Source: an uncultured bacterium | Lineage (GTDB): Bacteria > Bacteroidota > Bacteroidia > Bacteroidales > Bacteroidaceae | Length of the DNA stretch: 33,418 bases | Direction: 5' to 3' | Assembly (NCBI GenBank): GCA_946188155.1 | Contig: CAMHUC010000041.1 | Location: forward strand, 1-33,418 | In this document: one piece after another, positions 18,047-24,109 of the stretch | Position numbering within the stretch: position 1 is the stretch's first letter | How the letters are laid out: the number at the start of each line of letters is the position of its first letter | Notes under the pieces: model-generated | The model's input: the letters and a program-made list of their open reading frames with translations, nothing else | What the model was told of the DNA's origin: nothing | The model's database searches: none | Made by a program: the position numbers and the translations under genes

Positions 18047-18219
18047 AATGCCTTTCTTTTGATGGTTTGACTTTAATTTTTTCCCTTTGGTTTGGAGCTT
18101 TTGCTCCTTGCCGTCTTCGGGATTTTACTTTTACGATGCCATCAAAAGGTTGCCGCTCAGCGATAGGCAGTCGGAAGGTGCAGCACAAGTTTCTCAAAAT
18201 ACTCTTTACCAAAGGGAAA
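18047..18219 (-). promoter_or_regulatory. Structured leader of the methyltransferase gene with interleaved inverted repeats
   Basis: This stretch lacks a convincing gene but has two crossing inverted repeats. CTTTTGATGG (18056-18065) pairs with CCATCAAAAG (18139-18148), and TTTCCCTTTGGT (18080-18091) pairs with ACCAAAGGGAAA (18208-18219). Both are perfect, and the arms interleave, so they would form a pseudoknot or two exclusive folds. A GGAGC-TTTT-GCTCC hairpin lies at 18094-18107. The arm at 18056-18065 abuts the AAAGG ribosome site of the methyltransferase, so folding could control translation. Confidence 0.5.
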
Positions 18220-18399
18220 GGAAGATTTTGGGGAACCTGTACTGAATACCGAGGACATTCGATGACGGTAAGATACCTTTGCATCGATAAATCAAATAAC
18301 GAAGAAGGTAATGAGTAAACAAGCAAGTCGTACCATAAAAGATGATGTTAGGTCATCTCTTTGGTTGCGGGAGCCTTATGGTACTTATGGATGGCAGAG

Positions 18400-18582
18400 T
18401 TATCCGGCAGGAAGAGTCACCATATCGTCGCATAATTCACTGACTGTCTTTCGGTGGGTGATGAAAAGCATGGTCTTTTGTGGATATGTCTTGAAAAGGC
18501 GGCGATATAGTTCGTACTCTGTGGGCTCGTCGAGGGAACTGCTGATTTCGTCAAGCAGGAAGATGTCGCCATGCCTCGGCAC
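18400..18582 (-). pseudogene. 3' remnant of an ABC exporter ATPase gene
   Basis: The 60 codons (from a GTG, preceded at once by an in-frame TAA) read 'DIFLLDEISSSLDEPTEYELY', which is Walker B plus D-loop, and then 'KTMLFITHRKTV', the H-loop His. These are the last motifs of a nucleotide-binding domain such as those of MsbA- or SunT-like exporters. Walker A, Q-loop and the LSGGQ signature are absent, so the gene lost its 5' part. The breakpoint lies near 18585, where the 42-codon ORF overlaps in another frame. It ends before the methyltransferase leader. Confidence 0.8.
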
Positions 18583-18679
18583 TTACATCAACGGGAAACT
18601 CCTGCGTCAGTCTAAGTGACAGGCGCAGGAGCTTGTAGAAATCGTCATCGAGACGGATGGTTTCAATACCTTTACTCAT
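18551..18679 (-). CDS. 42-residue ORF, probably a fusion at a deletion junction
   Basis: ATG 18679 overlaps the stop of the upstream ORF as ATGA, giving a 42-residue product (MSKGIETIRLDDDFYKLLRL...). The first 35 or so residues look like a real N-terminus (acidic, amphipathic). The last few read out of frame into the ABC exporter remnant, so the original gene was probably longer and lost its 3' part by deletion. No family recognised. Confidence 0.4.
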   Translation of the reverse strand: MSKGIETIRLDDDFYKLLRLSLRLTQEFPVDVSAEAWRHLPA

Positions 18680-18888
18680 TCAGTCGCATCGTTCCTTTCT
18701 TTACGGATATATCCTAATTCCTCTGCACGTTCTGGATTCTCCTTGATCCACTTGCGCAGTCTTTTGACGTGCTCTGTATCATTTTCGTCTTGGTATTTCC
18801 TGATGCGGAACTGTAGCCATAGACCAAAGATGACAAAGCCAACCAGAGCAATCAAGACAATAAATGCAACTACCTGAATTATACACAT
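18676..18888 (-). CDS. Small single-pass membrane protein, unknown
   Basis: A 70-residue ORF with one membrane helix (VVAFIVLIALVGFVIFGLWL, about residues 6-25) and a charged cytoplasmic tail (RIRKYQDENDTEHVKRLRKWIKENPERAEELGYIRK). It starts 12 nt after the 40-residue peptide ORF, and its stop overlaps the next ATG. The arrangement peptide ORF, small membrane protein and ABC exporter remnant suggests a degraded peptide-export operon; this is inference. No family recognised. Confidence 0.6.
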   Translation of the reverse strand: MCIIQVVAFIVLIALVGFVIFGLWLQFRIRKYQDENDTEHVKRLRKWIKENPERAEELGYIRKERNDATE

Positions 18889-18900
18889 AGGCCATCAGGT

Positions 18901-19023
18901 TTAATCGCCCTCACCGTCCCACCAGGGTACATTCCTTGTGGGGTCGCCGCTGCCAACCAGAAACTGGCACTTGTGTTGCAGTTCCACTACTCTGAATGAT
19001 GGCTTCATATATTTCTTTTTCAT
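18901..19023 (-). CDS. 40-residue peptide ORF with strong ribosome site
   Basis: ATG 19023 lies 13 nt after the surface-protein stop, with AAGGAGGA in the gap, one of the clearest Shine-Dalgarno sites in the window. The product starts MKKKYMKPSFRVVELQHKCQ and ends LVGSGDPTRNVPWWDGEGD. I recall that short ORFs beginning MKKxYMKPxxxVVELQ are common in Prevotella and Bacteroides. The 'LVGSG' followed by a Trp/Asp-rich tail resembles a leader-core layout of an exported peptide, but no modifying enzyme is intact nearby. Expression is likely coupled to the gene upstream, which is itself broken. Confidence 0.65.
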   Translation of the reverse strand: MKKKYMKPSFRVVELQHKCQFLVGSGDPTRNVPWWDGEGD

Positions 19024-19036
19024 TGCTGTGTCCTCC

Positions 19037-20236
19037 TTACTTGATTACAATCTTCTTACCGTTGTTGATATAGATGCCCTTGGTGCTGGGCTTGCTGCTC
19101 AGGCGCACACCGTCGAGCGTGTACCATGCCTTGCTATCGAAGGTCATCTTGCCCGTCTTGGTGTCAATCTCGCCGATGGCGGTTGTTTCGCCGTTGCGGC
19201 TGACGAGGCGCACGGTGATGCTCTGGGGCAGGTCGTCGGTGGCAGCGGCTGAGCGTGTCAAGCCACGTGCCGGGGCCGGGGTTGATGTGCCGACGTACGA
19301 CAGATAGCAGCGCATGGGCTTGATGAATGCGCCAAGGGTGAAGCGGACGAACTGCCCGGCCTCAACTGTTGCCGCGCCGCCAGCCTCGGTGCCACTTTGG
19401 GCTGCAAAGCCGTAGTCATTGCCGGCAACTGCCCAACTCTTCCCTTTATACGTGCCGTGGAAATTCCAGGCTGCATCCGTCGTGGCAACGCCATAGAGAC
19501 CATCGTTAGCCGTCGTGGGCTGCAGCGTTACGACTCCGCCCGTCATGCTCACGATGTTCGGGAACGTCATCGTCGTTTAGCTCGGCATGAACAGATACGG
19601 CGTGTTGGCAGTCAGCGAGGTCACGTTATTTGTGCCTTCTTCGCCCGGCTCCTGCATCGTGCAGACCCACTTGTGCAAGTCTTCGTCGTACACCACTCCT
19701 TTGAAGCCATAGAACTTGCCGCCCTCGCTGCCGTTGCAGATATAGTTGAACGGCAGTATCACCGTCGCGGCCTGTGCTGTGTTGAACGGGCGGTTGTAGG
19801 TCACGCTCTTGATATTGCCTACCTCCTCCGTGATGTTCACGCCCACGACGTTGACGCCTGTTCCCTGATTGTTTGTGCCGTTGATGGTCACGTCGGCCCT
19901 CTCATTCCACTCATTGAAGCGGTATTCAACCACTGCGTCGCCGTACTTCGGCGTGTAGTAGTTGCCGTCGTAGAGGAAGCCGTTCTTGTAGCCATCCACC
20001 ATTCCGTGGTCGGTGGTCGCATTGCCGAGGTTGGCGGGCGCGACGGTCGCCGTGGCTGCGGGGCGTCCCTGCCTGTTGCCGAGGATGCTGGTGTAGTAGC
20101 AGTTCGTCATGTTGTAGGTCAGGGTCGGCTCACTGTTTGGATAGACGAACGTGAAGCAGTTGTCGCCCAGCGCGTATTTGCCCGTGCCGTATGCGGCGGT
20201 AGGCCTTGGGTAGAGTGGAGTAATAGTGGACAGAAA
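19037..20236 (-). pseudogene. Prevotella-type surface protein, 5'-truncated and with in-frame TAA
   Basis: One reading frame runs from 20236 to the stop at 19037 and is interrupted by TAA at 19579-19577 ('TPYLFMPS' stop 'TTMTFPNIV'). Sequence on both sides is of one kind: short beta strands, Gly/Asn/Thr-rich, as in large Bacteroidales surface proteins. The end 'AWYTLDGVRLSSKPSTKGIYINNGKKIVIK' is split here only for description and is the usual Prevotella surface-protein tail. The 5' end merges into non-coding sequence near 20220, and TAA at 20239-20237 closes the frame, so signal peptide and N-terminal domains are gone. It is probably dead, though the C-terminal part is well preserved, so loss is recent. 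Confidence 0.75.
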
Positions 20237-20240
20237 TTAG

Positions 20241-20284
20241 AGAACATTCGGAGTACATTCAGAGAACATTCAGAGAACATTCAG
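20241..20284. repeat. Four tandem 11-bp repeats (AGAACATTCAG)
   Basis: AGAACATTCGG, AGTACATTCAG, AGAACATTCAG and AGAACATTCAG follow each other without gaps. The 11-bp period equals one helical turn, so a protein could contact the same face four times. The array lies about 110 bp before the predicted promoter of the TPR/AraC regulator. The rest of 20285-20490 contains only that promoter. Confidence 0.7.
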
Positions 20285-20393
20285 TATAAGTCATTTGGTT
20301 GACTAAGACATCCTTCAGCTGCATTACAAGAAAAAATGTCATCAAAAGAGGTTAAAAATGAGGAAGAAGAGCGGTTCTTCGACAATTTTTGAC

Positions 20394-20401
20394 TACCTTT
20401 G
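20394..20401 (+). promoter_or_regulatory. Predicted -7 box of the TPR/AraC regulator gene
   Basis: TACCTTTG matches the Bacteroidetes -7 consensus TAnnTTTG. No clear TTTG lies 19-21 nt upstream, which may mean the promoter needs an activator. Transcription would start near 20407, leaving a leader of about 85 nt before ATG 20492. Confidence 0.5.
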
Positions 20402-20491
20402 CAGCAAACTTTTCGGCTGACCGAAAGCAGAGGCGTTTTATAACACCTTGCAGAGGTTAGTTATATAGAAGATGTTATTGAGAACAAGGTT

Positions 20492-22267
20492 ATGAAACAT
20501 CACGTGTTGAGATATATAATAATGGTAGCAGCCATCCTGCTGGCGTCGGCAGGCTGCAAGAGTGGTGACGAGGATCATAAGCGTGCGCCGCAGGCCGCGG
20601 ATTCACTCTACACGGCAGCGTATGCAATGACGTTTGCAGACACAGAGCCGGAACGGGCACTACAGCTCATTGACTCAGCCCGGTTGGTGGGCAACCTGTC
20701 GGATGTCCGTGCCGATATTCAGCGGGCAAGAGTCTACGGACGGTCGCATGCGGAAATCAGAACCGACTCTGCCATCTTGATTGGCGAGCGTCTCATGCTC
20801 CACGACTCTGTCAAGGCCGACTACGACCTTCAGCTTGACGTGATTGAAATCCTGCTCGATGCTTACCGATTAGAAAGGGACTATGAGCAGGCCCTGTACT
20901 GGGCCACCCGGCTGAGCGACGTCTATCGCGAGCACGACATGCGCCACCTGCAGTCATACAGCAATGCCGAGATCGGCGCCCTGATGGTTCGCATCGGGCA
21001 GCAGCAGGAGGGACTGGCCCGCATCGACAGCGCGGTACAGCAGCTGGCGGGGCATCGGCACTACACAGAGATGAACCTCGCCCTGCTTGCATTGAAGCGC
21101 AAGGCGGACGTCGCCGCAGAGACAGGGCGCTACCAGGCGACGACAGATGCCTCACAGCAGATGCTCGCCATGCTGGACGACTTCGAGCAGCACCCTGCCG
21201 ACTACTATGACCAGGGCAATGGCTACAGCGGCATCACCGTCGAGGAACGTCCGCGCTACATCGACTTCTACCGTAGCCGGGCATACTCATTCCTCGCCTT
21301 GGCAGCGGCATCACAACATCAGCCGCAGCAGGCCATCCACTATCTCGACCTCTACGGACAGACGGATGCGAGCCAGACCCTTCATGGGCGCTATGTGACG
21401 ACACCGACACTCTGTCGACTGGGACGCTACGACCGTATGCTGGCTATCTATGACGAGGTGGAGCAGTCGATGGCCGACGACACGCTGAACGCCAACTACG
21501 CCGACATCCTGCGCGGCAGGGCTGAAGCAGCCGAGTCACAGGGGCATGCCATCGCCGCCAACGGTTACTGGCGGCGCTATGCCGACCTGAGCCAGCTATT
21601 GAGCGATTCGCTCCTCAAGGGTAAGGCCCACCTCTTTGCCGCCCGCTACCACGCCCAGGAACAGCAACGCGAGATAGAGCAACAGCGTGCCAGCAGGCGC
21701 ATCGCCGATACCATCAGCATTGCCACGGGCAGCCTCGCCCTGCTGATTCTTGTCTTTGCCCTGTATGCCTTTCGTCAGTGGCGCATCACTCAGCAACGCA
21801 ATCGCATTCTTGCCCAGCAGATCACCGAGGCGGTGGAGTATAAGGAAAAATATCGAAAAGCAAATTCAACTAAACCAACAGTTAATTCGGCTAAACCCGA
21901 GTTGACAATCTCCGATTTCACCGAACTCTCCGACGAGCAACTCTTCCTCTGCCTCCGTGACCTGATAGAGAACGAGCGGCTGTTCCTCCAGCCCGACTTC
22001 GGTCGCCAGACGCTTATCGACCGCACCGGACTCTCGAAGGAACGCATCGGTGCCGCCTTCGCACAGGGCAGCGACAGTGCCTCCCTGCCGGCATACGTCC
22101 GCGAACTGCGCCTCGACTATGCCGTCCGCTTGATGAACGACCAGCCCTACCTCTCCATCGAGCAGGTATGCCAGGCCAGCGGCTTCACCAGTGCCGACAC
22201 CTTCACCCGTAACTTCCGCGCCAAGTACGGCATGACACCCACCGCCTACAAGCAGTCGAAAGCATAG
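20492..22267 (+). CDS. Membrane-anchored TPR-AraC one-component regulator
   Basis: A 591-residue protein. The N-terminus is a signal peptide with a possible lipobox (LASAGC, Cys 22). Residues of about 30-400 are helical repeats of TPR type ('RDYEQALYWATRLSDVY', 'QPQQAIHYLDLYGQ', 'NYADILRGRAEAAESQG'). A membrane helix is at about 408-428 (SIATGSLALLILVFALYAF) and a cytoplasmic coiled coil follows. The C-terminal AraC-type domain has both HTH units ('SKERIGAAF' ... 'LSIEQVCQASGFTSADTFTRNFRAKYGMTP'). This layout, periplasmic sensing joined to DNA binding without a kinase, is frequent in Prevotella and Bacteroides. It is the first gene of the plus-strand array and most likely controls the binding-protein/peptidase genes. 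The stop is TAG. Confidence 0.9.
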   Translation: MKHHVLRYIIMVAAILLASAGCKSGDEDHKRAPQAADSLYTAAYAMTFADTEPERALQLIDSARLVGNLSDVRADIQRARVYGRSHAEIRTDSAILIGERLMLHDSVKADYDLQLDVIEILLDAYRLERDYEQALYWATRLSDVYREHDMRHLQSYSNAEIGALMVRIGQQQEGLARIDSAVQQLAGHRHYTEMNLALLALKRKADVAAETGRYQATTDASQQMLAMLDDFEQHPADYYDQGNGYSGITVEERPRYIDFYRSRAYSFLALAAASQHQPQQAIHYLDLYGQTDASQTLHGRYVTTPTLCRLGRYDRMLAIYDEVEQSMADDTLNANYADILRGRAEAAESQGHAIAANGYWRRYADLSQLLSDSLLKGKAHLFAARYHAQEQQREIEQQRASRRIADTISIATGSLALLILVFALYAFRQWRITQQRNRILAQQITEAVEYKEKYRKANSTKPTVNSAKPELTISDFTELSDEQLFLCLRDLIENERLFLQPDFGRQTLIDRTGLSKERIGAAFAQGSDSASLPAYVRELRLDYAVRLMNDQPYLSIEQVCQASGFTSADTFTRNFRAKYGMTPTAYKQSKA

Positions 22268-22287
22268 CACTGATGAATTAAGAACTC

Positions 22288-22343
22288 AAGTTTCCCACCT
22301 TTTTAATTCGTTGTTTTTAGGAAGAATAAGGGATGGGAAACTT
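22288..22343. repeat. 10-bp inverted repeat behind the regulator gene
   Basis: AAGTTTCCCA (22288-22297) and TGGGAAACTT (22334-22343) are perfect inverted copies 36 nt apart. No T-run follows the second arm, so it is not a standard terminator; it may still act as an RNA hairpin at the transcript end. Confidence 0.5.
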
Positions 22344-22350
22344 CAAGTAT

Positions 22351-22557
22351 CTACTCAGCACCTCTATTGTTGGGTCGGCCTGTGGCCTCAAAATTATAAG
22401 AAAATTCTTGCTTAGGCAAGCGTCACCCTGACGGGATGCCGAGCGGGATAGAAAATTATCAAAATAGGCTATGCATGCCCATTATTCTTATAATTTTAAA
22501 ATAAATTTTCTTATAATTTTGAGCGAAGCGACCATATTATGAGGGGGTACTGAGTAG
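22351..22557. repeat. 207-bp MITE-like inverted-repeat element
   Basis: The arms begin with CTACTCAG (22351-22358) and end with CTGAGTAG (22550-22557). They continue imperfectly inward through GGTCG and finish in a perfect 20-bp inverted pair at 22387-22406 and 22504-22523. A further copy of the 13-bp core (TTCTTATAATTTT) lies at 22485-22497. No ORF is inside. I see no clear target duplication. Small non-autonomous elements and hairpin repeats of this kind are common in Bacteroidales. Apart from this element, the 22-bp repeats and a promoter, the 555-nt gap 22268-22822 holds nothing I recognise. Confidence 0.7.
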
Positions 22558-22653
22558 TTACAACTTCAATTAAGAATTAAGAGTTGAGAATTAATCCCCA
22601 GTGACGTCCTGTCTTTTTATGCCCGACGGATTGTCGTTTTCGGCGATACACGG

Positions 22654-22697
22654 CTGAAACCATCCGATAATTTGTCTGAAACCATCCGACTATTTGT
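22654..22697. promoter_or_regulatory. 22-bp tandem direct repeat, candidate AraC-type operator
   Basis: Two adjacent 22-bp copies (CTGAAACCATCCGATAATTT.. and CTGAAACCATCCGACTATTT..) differ at 2 positions. They end 30 bp before the TAACTTTG box of the next gene. Two direct half-site pairs two helical turns apart, just upstream of a promoter, is how AraC-family activators usually bind; the regulator encoded next door has that HTH. Confidence 0.6.
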
Positions 22698-22727
22698 CTG
22701 TGCGCTGGTGAGTACGGACTTTTTTTG

Positions 22728-22735
22728 TAACTTTG
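22728..22735 (+). promoter_or_regulatory. Predicted promoter -7 box of the BMP lipoprotein operon
   Basis: TAACTTTG is identical to the -7 box of the tra promoter. No good TTTG lies 19-21 nt upstream, as expected for an activator-dependent promoter. The start would be near 22741, about 80 nt before ATG 22823. The leader is AT-rich, without a strong Shine-Dalgarno. Confidence 0.6.
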
Positions 22736-22822
22736 TAACCGAATTACTCTGAATAGAGTAGGGGAGAAAACGTAAATTGTAGAATAGCGGATAAATTGTA
22801 ATTTGTAAAATCGAAAATTGCT

Positions 22823-24109
22823 ATGGTGGAAACAACAACTTTGATCGTTCTGCTGGCCGTTGCCTTGTTGGTGCTGGCCGTCGTGGTGGGTGTACTGGTG
22901 GTGCAACTGTTCCACAAGAACGACGAGCTGAAGGAAAAGAACGACGTTATAGTGCGCGAGGTGCGCCGCAACCAGTCGCTCATCGACCGCGCCGTGCAGC
23001 AGGGTGTCAGCCGTGCTACACTACTCTCGATGGCCGTCATCCTAGTATTGTGCGGCTCGATGACGGTGCTGACATCGTGTAGCAAGGACGAGACGATTTA
23101 CGTGCCCGACCCGACCGACGCACCCCGCACCAGTCCGCTGGTGACGGTGGTATATAGCCCCGATGCCTTGGGCGACCAGTCGTTCAACGACCTGATCTAC
23201 TCAAGCGTAGAGAATATCTCAAGCAGGAACGGCCTGCGCTCCCTGCACCTGTCGCCGGCAACGCGAGAGGAGGGGCTGGCCTACTTGGAGGACATCTTCC
23301 GGCAGACGGAAACGGCGGGCGACACCATTCGCCGCCTGCTCATCGTGGCCAGCTCGGACTACGACACGTGGCTTCGCCAGAACAACAAGCGGCTGGAGGG
23401 CAACCCCCGCGCCGACCTGCTCTACTTCGAGACCTCTACGCCGCTCGACGGCAAGGGCTCGACGCTCTTCATGCCCTACTATGGCGCCATGTACGAGGCG
23501 GGTGCCATCGCACCCTTCTTCCAGCCGAAAGCCCTGCTGATAGGCGCCAATCCAGAGGACGAGTACGTCAGCGAGGCCATGCAGGGCTTCAAGGACGGCT
23601 TTGCCACCGACTGGGTAGCCACAAGCGAGGAGAAAAGTCTCACGACCATGTACATCGGCCAGCACGCGGGCCAGGGGTACAGCATTGCCGACACGCTGGC
23701 ACTGAAAATGATGCGGGATTATTGGGAGCAGAGCGAAGACTGGCTCGGCAAGTCATCGGCAATCATACCCGTCTGTGGCGGTGCAAGTGCTGTGTTCCTG
23801 CGTCTGTCCACAGTTCTCAACCAGTTCATCGTTATGGGCATCGATGTCATGAATACCGCAGCCAACTGCCAGTACTCTGTCGTAAAGCGCATCGACATGG
23901 CCGTTGAGACGAGCATCCGCCAGTGGCTCAACGGCGAGGGCATTCCCAAGCACCAATCGCTGGGCCTGGCCTCTGGCTACACCGACTTGATAGTCAATGC
24001 CCATCCCTACTGGTTCGTACCTTCCTCAACAAGTGGGGAGCCGAGTGCAGAGCTGCTCCGGCAGATACGTGAAGAAGCAATAAGAAAGGAGGCGGAATAT
24101 GAGAAGTGA
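22823..24109 (+). CDS. BMP/PnrA-like binding lipoprotein with an extra N-terminal membrane anchor
   Basis: A 428-residue protein. Residues 6-28 form a strong membrane helix, followed by a charged coiled-coil-like stretch (29-62). A second hydrophobic segment then ends in a lipobox (VLTSC, Cys 86) just like the array's other lipoproteins. From about 105 onward it resembles the BMP/PnrA periplasmic binding family: 'VTVVYSPDALGDQSFNDLI', 'AMYEAGAIAPFF', 'AMQGFKDGFATDW', 'VIMG..'-type hinge 'FIVMGIDVMNTAANCQYSVVK'. Such proteins bind nucleosides or other small ligands. No transporter genes are adjacent, so sensing is likelier than uptake. An internal ATG at 23030 would give a plain lipoprotein but has no ribosome site. 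The 3' end overlaps the next gene by 11 nt. Confidence 0.85.
   Translation: MVETTTLIVLLAVALLVLAVVVGVLVVQLFHKNDELKEKNDVIVREVRRNQSLIDRAVQQGVSRATLLSMAVILVLCGSMTVLTSCSKDETIYVPDPTDAPRTSPLVTVVYSPDALGDQSFNDLIYSSVENISSRNGLRSLHLSPATREEGLAYLEDIFRQTETAGDTIRRLLIVASSDYDTWLRQNNKRLEGNPRADLLYFETSTPLDGKGSTLFMPYYGAMYEAGAIAPFFQPKALLIGANPEDEYVSEAMQGFKDGFATDWVATSEEKSLTTMYIGQHAGQGYSIADTLALKMMRDYWEQSEDWLGKSSAIIPVCGGASAVFLRLSTVLNQFIVMGIDVMNTAANCQYSVVKRIDMAVETSIRQWLNGEGIPKHQSLGLASGYTDLIVNAHPYWFVPSSTSGEPSAELLRQIREEAIRKEAEYEK

Noticed and set aside
17991..18326. 111-codon open frame ahead of the methyltransferase
   Set aside because: Overlaps the methyltransferase start and the inverted-repeat leader. The product is Arg/Lys-rich and without domain, better explained as structured leader RNA.
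18311..18619. 102-codon open frame on the plus strand behind a TACCTTTG box (18274-18281)
   Set aside because: Antisense to the ABC exporter remnant, whose Walker B and H-loop are recognisable. The promoter-like box lacks a -33 element.
19397..20302. 301-codon open frame on the plus strand
   Set aside because: Antisense to the surface-protein remnant, whose Prevotella-type C-terminal tail is unmistakable. The product is a Val/Ala/Arg-rich sequence without a fold.
22288..22343. Terminator for the regulator gene
   Set aside because: A 10-bp inverted repeat is present, but the 36-nt loop and the missing T-run do not fit an intrinsic terminator.
20394..22735. Common binding motif in the 11-bp and 22-bp repeats
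   Set aside because: Aligning them gives only scattered matches (CAT-x-CG and TC-x-GA), too weak to claim the same site.
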